Source of the DNA: Spirogloea muscicola
Lineage: Eukaryota > Streptophyta > Zygnematophyceae > Spirogloeales > Spirogloeaceae
Direction of reading: 5' to 3'
Assembly (NCBI GenBank): GCA_009602725.1
Contig: WELB01000024.1
Span: 382,120 to 403,066 of the forward strand
Length of the DNA stretch: 20,947 nucleotides
Within the stretch, counting starts at the first letter, position 1. Each line of letters begins with the position of its first letter. The position numbers and the translations under genes are program-made. Below the pieces are notes generated by a model. It did not search any database, was not told the DNA's origin, and saw nothing but the letters and a program-made list of their open reading frames with translations. Positions 8,360-16,388 of this stretch are shown piece after piece.

Positions 8360-9740
8360 ACCAAGTTGTACTCATTCCAGTCATAGTAATGACCGATTCG
8401 AAGGTAGTTGGTCACTTATCTCCAAATGGAAAGTGGCAGGTGCAGAATGTAGCCTGTGCTGTAAATATTTGACGAGCATCATTTACTTTCTCCTTTTAGT
8501 GCTTCATAACATGTAAAATTTTAAGGACACTGCATTCCGCACGCGTTGCATCAAATACTGCTTCAGTTACAAATGCTGAAAGCGGTTTATCAGGATGTTC
8601 CTTTGAGCTTCAAAGTCTGCACGTGGATAATTCATATATATGTGCTGCCTGTTGTGCTTACTAGCTGCTAAATGGAAGGGAATCTGCTATGTTCTCACTG
8701 GCTCGGCTGTTGTTCAGAGTTATATACCTGCAAGGCAAGTCCAATATTTAATGTTACTTAAGTACCACGTGGTGTGATCACATGATACTGTGTAACAAAG
8801 CGAGCTGGGTCAACCTTCAGCATAGACTGCTTCATAGCTTATCTTGCCTGCGCATATCATGCAGTGCTCGTCCTCAGTGTGCAGGAGTTGTATTGAAGCA
8901 TAAGCTCTAGTTGGTGCATGTGAGAAGATGGCATCTTCTGCATCTTAATTAACATATTTGCGGTCCCAAGGTTGAGGCAAGGGAGAGTAGCTGCTCAGGG
9001 GAGGATAAGGCTGTCTTGAAAGGAACACCAAATTAAACTCATAGTCCAGTGGCTTAGCAGCCAGCGCAAGATGATGTAGCAGAGGCTGAGGCGCAAAAGA
9101 GGGCTGCTGCAAAGGGCGTGGGCTCAGAAGGCCGGTTGAGTTGCCACACACGGACATGAGCTGGGGGCTACTTGAGGAAATCCATGCTTTGGTTGAGTGA
9201 CAAGGAACAGTGTCCATGACTCGAGATCCACAAGCACAGAAGTAGGATGCAACGGGTTAGGACCTGGTCACAGCAAAAGCAAGGCGAGTTATACTTTTGT
9301 TCCGTCAATTAGCAGTGGCCTTCTCTGCCAGGTGCATCGAGAAAAGATAGTCGACTTTGACAGGGCCTGCTCACAAGGACAATTAGGCTTCAGAGCAGGT
9401 CACTGGTCATTGGTCATATAGCCAGCCCGCGAAGAGTTGACAAGGTCCAATGGCTGTGGGAAGGAAGTGGCTCTCTCAGTGAGGGCAAGGGCTGTGATAA
9501 GCCGGCCCGAACAAAGATTTGACAATCGTGAGAGGCCAGCCCAAAGGAGTGGAACACGGTCTGCAAGGGCCGGAATTTGAAGCCAGAGATGGGAGAAGGG
9601 GCGCGGTGCCCATGAATTGAAGGGAGGCCGAGTCAAGCCAGTACGCTGTTGTGGTGAGGAAGAAGAAAGAGGAAATCGAGGAGGGAAAGGCGCGCGGTGC
9701 GCATGAGCTGACAGGAGAAGCCTAGCCGAGCCAAGTCACT
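8360..9740. other. 3' UTR and intergenic region, no supported gene
   Basis: The first 150 bases should be the 3' UTR of the phosphatase-like gene. TGTAA occurs at 8460-8464 and 8512-8516, 101 and 153 bases past the stop. A 90-codon minus-strand frame with an ATG (9217 down to 8945) has no recognisable family and many Pro, Ser and Leu residues, so I do not call it. Two diverged direct repeats lie at 9601-9650 and 9692-9743. Confidence 0.5.
8460..8516 (+). terminator. Two TGTAA poly(A) signals
   Basis: TGTAA is present at 8460-8464 and at 8512-8516, downstream of the TAG stop at 8357-8359 and at distances usual for algal 3' UTRs. Confidence 0.45.
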
Positions 9741-9743
9741 GTT
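9601..9743 (+). repeat. Pair of diverged direct repeats
   Basis: GCGCGGTGCCCATGAATTGA at 9601 recurs as GCGCGGTGCGCATGAGCTGA at 9692. Each is followed by a purine-rich stretch and then CCGAG(T/C)CAAG and a short AGTC/CAGT-type ending, with small insertions in the second copy. The copies are 91 bases apart. Confidence 0.6.
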
Positions 9744-10216
9744 TGTGCAACAGGGCCTGCAGAAGGCAGCTTGCAGCGCAGTCAGTTCCACCTCGAATGA
9801 GGCGCCTTGGCAGTCCGCCGAGGCGGCGGCGACGGCGGCGGCGGCGACTGCTGCTGCGAAGTACTCGCCGGCGCTCGCCGGCAGCCTCCGCCACGACTCC
9901 CAGCGGCATCTGCGGCAGTGCCGGCGGTCGACTCACCCGCGACACTGCGTACCGACGCCGTTCTCTGGCCGGTCGGGTCGAGCTGGCGCAAGGTTGGGAT
10001 GGGCGGCGGCTCACCTGGGCGCAGCTACGAACCTGGAGGCTTCAAAACGGCCCCAGAAGTGCAGAAGTAGCCTCAACTCGCCCATCGGGCAAAACCTCCA
10101 GACGGCTGCAGTGAACATCGTGATATTAGTGGACGTGGTCTGACAAGGCCTGCCGCGACGAAGCCGCCAAGCCCGAGCAAGGCCCATGCAGCGCTGGGCA
10201 TGGGTCTGCAACTGCC

Positions 10217-11515
10217 ACCAAGAATGGTCCGACGCAGAAGAAGCTGCTCATGCTTCCTGCCATAGGCCTGCTCATCAAGGTGGTCTCCAAGGTGGAGCGC
10301 TGGGAGTGTCCCCGGGAGCTGGACGCCGTCGTTGGGAGCTTCTTGGGCATGTCCCTCTGCTATGCTCATCCAACTTGTATCTGGAACTTGAGCTGGATAT
10401 CATAAACACTTGCTATCTTCAGGAGCGCTGAGCTGGCCAGCGAGGGCAGCAATTACAGGTGCTGACACCAATACATTGTTGCACCGCTGCAGTGCCCGAG
10501 AGGCCATACTTTACTAGAATGAGTTTCTGCAATGCTGCCCTGAGCACTTTGTTGACGGCGTGTGGTCCAGCCCAAGTAGGTATGCACGTCATTCCTCTGA
10601 TAGATGCTACACAACAACGTCACTAAGATATTGAGCACGCACACAAAGCAGCGTTGCCATCCCTTCTCTCAAGCAGTCAATACTTTGCTAGCTAGGTCTA
10701 GAAATTTACATGAAGACTTGATTTCTTGGCATGTACGTGCTGTCACTAGTAACAGCTGTTGCACAATCTTTGGTTGCCTGATCTTGGCCAAGCCTAGGAG
10801 AATCCCTAAAACTCAACATACTTGCCACGAACATACTTCATCTGCATATGCAGGAACAACACTGCAGGCCTGGTTGACCATGCCTTTGGAGATCTTCAAG
10901 GTCAGCTAGCATGAATGGGGTGATCCTCGTCCTCTGAAGCACCCTGCAGCTTTTATGCTGAGCAATATTCCTTGGAGCTGCTAAATAGGTGAGACCTGAG
11001 TTGAGGTGTTGTCATGTGATAGTATATATGCTTACGTGTGATGCTTATAAGAGACTCGTACTTCTGTGGTCATCTGCTTCTTGTGCCCAATTAAGCCGGC
11101 TCAGGGTAGGTGACCTAAAGGTCTCCCAAGACCTTGCGGCGACTATGCGGCACAAAGAGGGACCGCGAGGGCTGTCTGCCTGTTGCTGTGGCTTGCGCCC
11201 ATTAAGCATCGGGCCTGGGCTTCTCGAACATGTCCATTAGAGTCCATTACAAGAATCTGGAAAGACGATTCTAAGCTTGCCTACTTCACTTGGTCGTGCA
11301 CAACCTTTTCAGCTTGATGTCTGCTGGAGATGCAATGTAACAGGACCAGAAGCAGTGCACAAAGACAAGGTTGGTGCACCCAAATGTAACACTCAAGCCC
11401 GTCGAATTCAAGGAGCTCACCCAATTGTGGACCTGCCAAGGTCCCGACCTGCCCTGGCAAAGTGGACCAGCGGACACACTCCTCATAGATGACGAGCCCC
11501 ACAAGGCAATCTGAC
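10217..11515 (+). pseudogene. Decayed tandem copy of the FCP1/NIF-like phosphatase gene
   Basis: Four pieces match the gene at 5493-8359 in order. An exon 1 piece (10217-10346) encodes QKKLLMLPAIGLLIKVV and ends DAVVGSFLG. The exon 2 match (about 10487-10569) starts with PERPYFTRM and then loses frame to an indel before VDGVWSSPS. The exon 3 match (10852-10920) encodes NNTAGLVDHAFGDLQGQLA and then a stop. The exon 4 match (11347-11515) encodes DQKQCTKTRLVHP, then GPADTLLIDDEPHKAI and a stop. The nucleophile Asp is replaced by Pro, and the exon 1 donor is GC instead of GT. Acceptor sites and intron positions are conserved, so this was a DNA-level duplication and not a retrocopy. No matches to exons 5-7 were seen. 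Sequence from 9797 to 10216 may be its degraded 5' part. Confidence 0.8.
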
Positions 11516-13094
11516 GTGTATGTTGTGACTTATTACTAACCGCTGCGCTGGCTTCGGAACCACAATTCGCTTTGCTCCTCCTGCTTCGGAGCTTTTCTGT
11601 GCGAATTCGTCTTTGCAAGTGCGTCGCTTAAGCAGATTGACGTATTCTGCAGTACCAGTACGTGTAGAGAAAGGCTCAAAGGGCTTCTGCTGTATGTGCA
11701 GCCTCGGAAAAAAGCTCGTCCTGCCTCATGTCTTCAAGATGTACTTTGATTATAGAGGATGATTGAGGTGTTCAGGCTGCCGCTGTCTTAGACTTTCTCA
11801 GCTGTTGTTTTGTTCATGGCAAAGATTGAAAGTGGGAGTGTGGCTAAGGAAAGTCAGGTGGTTGTCACGGCTCACAAATTTGGCACATGGCAGCTACGGC
11901 ACTGCACGCCAGACTTGATAATGATATCGCAAGATATCTGCAAACTTGCAAAATTTGTGCTGGTATGAATTTGTACAAATTGATTAGACTGTTTATTTTA
12001 CAAGAGCTGTTTGCCTGTCTGTCTGTCGTGCTTGTATTTTCTAGAGCCAGTCATTGAGCCTCTTCATCAGCTTAGTAAAAGCTCATTTTGAACAAGTTGC
12101 CTTGCAGCATAGCACAACAATAGAAAAAATTCCAACTTTGGATGTACGCAGAGAAGAAATGCAACGGGACCGATGTCATTTCATCATGAAGCTTGGACAA
12201 CCCATTTACCGAGAGAGGCCAGCTTTTTTACTCAATTTTGACGGCAATGACATTGTTGCGGTCGACTTATGCCACGGCGGCCATTACTACAGCAGAGTGA
12301 AAATTTGAGCAACGTAACTTCCAGCTGGACCCTAGCAATTCCTCCTAAATTGGTGAACTGTGAAAGAGCAAGTAACCCAATGAAATTCACTTGAAAGTAC
12401 AAGACATGAACACGTACGACCTGCGGAGCCAAGCTTGAAAGTTAACATGCTTAAGCTTAAAGTTAACGGCTTAAGTTACCCTCAGGTCGTTAACAAGCTT
12501 CATGTCAACCAAGTCTCTTAGTGGCTTGTAATGAATTAGCATCATTCAAAATTGAGCAAGCAAGCCAGCTGACTTGCTTCTGCCAACCTTGCAAGCACGT
12601 GGCTAGCCACTTGTACAGCTCATTATGTATGCCTAGACCTGCAGAGGTAGATATAAGACTGTATGATGCTCCATAAAATCAGTGGACCACAACGTGGATA
12701 GGCTCTTGGAAATCTGACTAATGGGTAGCTCACTGCATGGTGGCAAGTGAGACATCTCATCACTAAGTAGGATGCTTATGCTGCAAGAAACCCTGTACAT
12801 AGGTTGGGAATACGTTCCAAACAACTCACAACTCCAAAATTACTAGCATCCCATGGCAAAGCCAAAGAAAAAGCAGACCCAGAGATAAGTCATCGACACA
12901 AGCGGCCAACCATGAACATCAGCAGTCACCTACCTGAGTTTTCAAATCTCAGATAAGCAGAACTCTAACCTGTATGCCTGTTGTTGCAGCAAGCAGATTC
13001 GGCCTGGTGATTGGGAACTTTGGACTAATCTTCCAACCAGTCCACAAAGCTTCAATCTCTGCAAGAAATAGTGAAGGTGACTCACCCTCCATTC
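11516..13094. other. Gene-poor, AT-richer region
   Basis: No gene is supported over about 1.6 kb. An open stretch on the plus strand, 12054-12308, codes for 84 residues but begins at TTG, has its first ATG 34 codons in, and matches nothing I know; it could be an isolated exon or chance. Two copies of an AAGCTT(G/A)AAAGTTAAC-like word sit at 12431-12446 and 12453-12467, followed by further TTAA-rich near-repeats. The rightmost part should be the 3' UTR of the glycosyltransferase gene. Confidence 0.4.
12431..12467. repeat. Short tandem word with HindIII/GTTAAC-like palindromes
   Basis: AAGCTTGAAAGTTAAC at 12431-12446 is followed by AAGCTTAAAGTTAAC at 12453-12467, 22 bases apart. CTTAAG occurs beside both, and CGTTAACAAGCTT at 12489-12501 is a third, inverted echo. 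Confidence 0.6.
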
Positions 13095-14642
13095 TTACAC
13101 TCCTGGCAATGTCATGGTGTTGACAACAGCCAACACCTCGCTGGCTTTGATGCTGGTCGGCGTGTTCTTGCTGCCAGAGCCCCAAATGTGGTAATAAGCC
13201 AGGCCACAGGCGCTGGCGAGGTAGCTGAAGCAATTATTAACATATTCACGCGGCTGAATTTCCAATACGCTTGCACCCTCTGGGAGGAAGACCATGTTGG
13301 TCATATGCCCGCCATGCACGGCCACAAACAGGCAAGCTGTGCCAAAGAGCTCCCTCGCTTCCAGGATCTCCATGGCTCCGTCAAACAGCACGACGCGGTG
13401 CAGCCCAAACGAATCTACCAGGCCAGCAAGGATCTCGTCGTGCTGCACGAGCTGCCGCGTCTTGTGTCGCACACCGAGGATCACACGCCAGCCACTACAG
13501 TGGTCGACAGGGCAGGTGCTTGGTGCTGCATCTAGCCAAGCCCACAAAGAAGCCTGTGAAAGAGCGCAGGAGCCTTGGTTGCGGCGGCTACAACCAGCAC
13601 AACCAGTCAGTGCTGTCGCTGCCGGCAGTAGCGGCAGCACATACGTGCGCCTGAAGTAGGACAATTGCGCCCTGCTCGGCTGCGCGCACGGTGGATAGAC
13701 TGGAACGATGACCGTGTCGGCGTAGAAGACCTCGTCCCGCCCAATCTCGTACGAGTTCATGCTCTCAGGTGCGACGCCAACTAGCGGCAGGAGGCTGCGG
13801 TGCAGGCGTGCGCCCTGACCGATGCGGAAAGCCGTCGGGATGCCGGGCAGCAGCGCGCGCAGAGGCTCCAGGGCGAGCGCGGCCATGAGCACGTCCGCGA
13901 GCGCGTGGTAGAAGTCGCCGCCGTTCCAGTGGGCCAGACTGAGCACGTCGCGGAACCGCGTCACGCGGGTGCCGTTGCCGGTGGCGGCGTGCGAGAAGGG
14001 CATGGCGCAGGCGCAGCCGCCCTTGTTGAAGACGTGGGTGTCGTTAAATATTGCGCCGACGCCGTTGACGTACACCGAGCGCACCATGACCACTGTCCCC
14101 GCGAAGCGCGCCACCCGCAGGCTGCCGTGCGCGGGATGGTCGATGCCCCCTATCTCGGCGTCGACCAGGTGCGAGTTCCAGCACGACTGCACGGCGGGGT
14201 CGTCGCTGCAGCGACCAAAGCGCGGGCAAGGGGGCGCGCCGCGACAGGCCAGGCGGCTGCTGGCGCTGTCGGCGCAGGGCGCGTCGCCGAAGTGGGCGAG
14301 ATCGATGTCTGTCAGCTGGCTGCGCTCGACGGGCTGCGGCAGCCAGCCACTGGAGGCCGGCCCGAAGCCCCGCACGGGGCCGGGAGCCAGGCCGCGGGCC
14401 CGCCACAGGCCGTCCAGGAGCCGATGCCCGGGCGCCGCCGCGACCGGCAGGCCGCCGCAATTGGCACTGGAGTAGGTACCGGCGAGAAGCGCAGCTGCAA
14501 GAGCTGCAGCGACGGCGGCGGCGGCGGGGCTGTGGCGATGGTGCGCGCGCGCCGGCCGGGCGGCATGGATGCGCCCTGCGGCGGCACCACGGCCAGCTCG
14601 CTGGGTCTTCGCAACTCTAACCCGCGACTGCTCAGGGCCTGT
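13095..14642 (-). CDS. GT61-family glycosyltransferase, Golgi type II membrane protein
   Basis: One open frame of 515 codons runs from just after a minus-strand TGA (14645-14643) to the TAA at 13097-13095. It encodes Arg/His-rich residues, then AAAAVAAALAAALLAG (14527-14478), a classical signal anchor. The family body follows: HWNGGDFYHALADVL, VPVYPPCAQPSRAQ, GWRVILGVRHKTRQL and near the end VHGGHMTNMVFLPEGASVLEIQP-like residues (about 13325-13257). These match the DUF563/GT61 layout. GT61 enzymes transfer xylose, arabinose or GlcNAc to N-glycans, cell-wall xylans or EGF domains, with the active site in the Golgi or ER lumen; the donor and acceptor here are unknown. No in-frame ATG precedes the anchor. 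The ATG at 14566-14564 is one frame off, so either a short upstream exon or an indel in the nearby GCC run is needed. A consensus donor and acceptor lie just past the stop, so the C terminus may be spliced differently. Confidence 0.85.
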   Translation of the reverse strand, partial: TGPEQSRVRVAKTQRAGRGAAAGRIHAARPARAHHRHSPAAAAVAAALAAALLAGTYSSANCGGLPVAAAPGHRLLDGLWRARGLAPGPVRGFGPASSGWLPQPVERSQLTDIDLAHFGDAPCADSASSRLACRGAPPCPRFGRCSDDPAVQSCWNSHLVDAEIGGIDHPAHGSLRVARFAGTVVMVRSVYVNGVGAIFNDTHVFNKGGCACAMPFSHAATGNGTRVTRFRDVLSLAHWNGGDFYHALADVLMAALALEPLRALLPGIPTAFRIGQGARLHRSLLPLVGVAPESMNSYEIGRDEVFYADTVIVPVYPPCAQPSRAQLSYFRRTYVLPLLPAATALTGCAGCSRRNQGSCALSQASLWAWLDAAPSTCPVDHCSGWRVILGVRHKTRQLVQHDEILAGLVDSFGLHRVVLFDGAMEILEARELFGTACLFVAVHGGHMTNMVFLPEGASVLEIQPREYVNNCFSYLASACGLAYYHIWGSGSKNTPTSIKASEVLAVVNTMTLPGV

Positions 14643-14892
14643 TCACACGTGGTCGCCTGGTCGCGTCCTGGGGTACGTGTCGCGCGTTGTATGGAACGAA
14701 CGGGCTTCACAACCTTGCGCGCCCGGTCGCGGTCACCCGCCACGAGGGCGCCACATCGGACGCTGACCACGACGACTTCTGCCCCGGTTAAGGAGGAAAC
14801 GGCGCCGTGTGCGACGAGGGCGGTCAAAATCGGGCCCTCCTCCCGGAGGAGGGCCCGGCTTTGGGCCTGTTTACACTTGGTCACGCGGTCAC
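14635..14892 (+). repeat. Two direct copies of a 20-bp word with CAC(G/T)TGGTC core
   Basis: GGGCCTGTTCACACGTGGTC at 14635-14654 and GGGCCTGTTTACACTTGGTC at 14863-14882 differ at two positions. Each is followed by further GGTC(G/A)CG-like words, and the copies are 228 bases apart. They could be a promoter element or the ends of a small transposable element; their direct orientation argues against simple terminal inverted repeats. Confidence 0.7.
14831..14857. repeat. Perfect 13-bp inverted repeat with 1-base loop
   Basis: CGGGCCCTCCTCC at 14831-14843 is exactly reverse complementary to 14845-14857, with a single C between. It lies between the divergent GT61 and PEX11 genes. Confidence 0.85.
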
Positions 14893-14990
14893 GCACGTGC
14901 TGACCGCGGGGTCAAGGGTCTGGTCACCGCCACGGAGGCCGAGGCCCGGCATTGGCGCCGGCACCCGCGCCGGCATTCGCGGCGGCACTC

Positions 14991-15025
<35 letters not shown>
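14991..15025. repeat. CGG trinucleotide run in PEX11 5' leader
   Basis: An uninterrupted GCG/CGG microsatellite of about 35 bases lies just upstream of the PEX11 ATG at 15040, and so is probably in the 5' UTR. Confidence 0.85.
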
Positions 15026-15034
<9 letters not shown>

Positions 15035-15039
15035 AGACA

Positions 15040-16081
15040 ATGAGCGGCAGCGGCAGGGCCCGGCGCGGGGACGATGGCCTGGACCGGCTGGTCGTGTTCC
15101 TGGCCAAGCGCGACGGNCGCGCGGGCGCTCCGATGCGGCGGCGCGCGCCATGGCTTTCGCCGGCGGCTGCGGCGTCGCGCGCAAGGCCTTCCGGTCCGGC
15201 CGCTTCCTGAGCGGCTTCAATGCGCTGCGCAAGAGCGCCGCCGGCCCAACTAGCACGCTCGCTATCCTCAACGTCCTGGGCCACAGGTCCGCCCAGTGGC
15301 TGTCCCATGGTCCCTTCTCACGCACCATCGTATATGGCCATTGCTTGCCATTGCCGCCATTGCAGCCATTGGGCTTTCCCACCACGCCATTCACACCGTG
15401 AATGGCGGCATGGCCGCCGGCTTCGGACGCTCGTTCTTTCCGCGCAGCGGCGACATGGTGTACTTCCTGTTCGACCACGTGTGCTGGGTGGCGAAGCTGG
15501 GCCTGCTGGACGCCAAGCACGGCGCAGCCGCCAGCTACATCTCCGCATTCGGCGAGTGCGTGGAGTACGTTGCGTTCGTGCTGGCCGACCTGCTGGGCCT
15601 CGCCCAGGAGCGCCACGAGGAGCGCCAGCTCCTTGCTAGGCTCTGCAGCGAGCACCAGCAGCCGAGGCTACCGCCCGCGGCCACCTCTGCTGCCGAGCTG
15701 CAGGAAAGCGGTTCTGAGTCTGCTGCCTGCTGGACAGCAGCCAGACCTCGGCAGCGGCTGCCAAGCAACACCTCTCTGGTAGCAGGGCCCCTGTCCCTGT
15801 CGTCGTCCAGACCCTCGCCGACGGCGACGGCAGCAAAGGCGGCAGTGCCTTCTCACGAAGATAGCCTGCAGAAAAGTGAGGCGTTGCAGGCCATGGTGCT
15901 GCGCATCCGCACAGCCCGCACGATGCGCTTCATGTCCATCGCGGCCAACACTGCAGACTTGATCATTGCGCTCGCCGAGGTGGAGCCCAACCCCGTCTGC
16001 TGCCACCCTCTTGCGTATGGCATTAGCGGCCTTGTCTCCGCCTGGGCAGGCTGGTACCGAAACTGGCCAGCAGCCACCTGA
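15040..16081 (+). CDS. PEX11: Peroxisomal membrane protein PEX11 (PEX11B-like)
   Basis: Exons are 15040-15286 and 15448-16081, joined as CACAG|C to give GHSGDMVYF. The ATG at 15040 opens LDRLVVFLAKRDG, the N-terminal motif of PEX11. After the N at 15117 the family frame resumes one register away with RSDAAARAMAFAGG, then ARKAFRSGRFLSGFNALRKS. Exon 2 gives SGDMVYFLFDHVCWVAK, YISAFGECVEYVAFVLADLL, and the hallmark end TADLIIALAEVEPNP and GISGLVSAWAGWYRNWPAAT. PEX11 bends and elongates the peroxisome membrane before fission. About 22 family residues after KRDG are missing, which I attribute to an assembly gap at the N, not to a real deletion. The loop before the last conserved block is expanded by roughly 80 low-complexity residues relative to land plants. 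TGTAA follows at 16166-16170. Confidence 0.93.
15117..15117. other. Single N, probable hidden gap in PEX11 exon 1
   Basis: Reading frames on either side of the N do not agree, although both sides encode consecutive PEX11 family blocks. Aligning those blocks to the land-plant family leaves about 22 residues unaccounted for at this point. Confidence 0.75.
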
Positions 16082-16388
16082 CACTTAGATTAACACTTGG
16101 AGCCTTCTGATTATTACCCAGTGAACACGCACACTAACAGACTCTCTCCTTCAGCATATAGCATGTGTAATCTACTGGAGGGGCTGAGGTGGCATGGTCA
16201 GCGGACCCCTGTTTACGCTGTGGCACATGATATAGATTGCTTGCGGGATCTAATGACATGATGCCACATGCACAAGCACACACATGAGCTGGGCTACGCT
16301 AGAGCCTAGACGTGTTAGTGCGCTTGCAACATCAGCTGGACGTGAAGATCCAGGGCAAGCTCAGTGGGCTGTGAACCAAGCCAAGTTC
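16082..16388. other. Tail-to-tail intergenic region between PEX11 and UTP14
   Basis: About 307 bases separate the two convergent stop codons. The plus strand carries TGTAA at 16166-16170 for PEX11. I found no TGTAA on the minus strand here for UTP14, so its poly(A) signal is either variant or lies inside the PEX11 3' end, giving overlapping transcripts. Confidence 0.5.
16166..16170 (+). terminator. TGTAA poly(A) signal of PEX11
   Basis: TGTAA lies 85 bases downstream of the TGA at 16079-16081. Confidence 0.5.

Larger units (their letters stand above)
14643..15039. promoter_or_regulatory. Shared divergent promoter region of GT61 and PEX11
   Basis: About 400 bases separate the GT61 frame (leftward) from the PEX11 start (rightward), so both promoters must lie here. 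It contains two direct copies of a GGGCCTGTTYACACKTGGTC word (14635 and 14863), a 13-bp perfect hairpin (14831-14857) and a CGG run before the PEX11 ATG. A short first exon of GT61 may also lie here. I see no clear TATA box. Confidence 0.5.

Noticed and set aside
8945-9217. 90-codon minus-strand frame with an ATG
   Set aside because: It is Pro/Ser/Leu-rich with no recognisable domain and no neighbouring exons; chance cannot be excluded.
9743-10143. Overlapping plus-strand frames before the pseudogene
   Set aside because: They are Arg- or Ala-rich and in conflicting frames; more likely the degraded 5' part of the duplicated gene than a separate gene.
12190-12305. Short resemblance to UTP14 exon 7 (words like CATTACTACAGCAG and CCCATTTAC)
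   Set aside because: The words occur in the wrong order and over too few bases; probably chance.
13058-13100. A very short intron right after the GT61 stop codon
   Set aside because: Donor-like and acceptor-like sequences exist, but the intron would be 27 to 42 bases, shorter than any other in the window; the TAA stop gives a normal-length family end.
13800-14903. 367-codon plus-strand frame opposite the glycosyltransferase
   Set aside because: It lies antisense to a clear GT61 protein and its composition (Ala, Gly, Arg, Val) is that of a GC-rich shadow.
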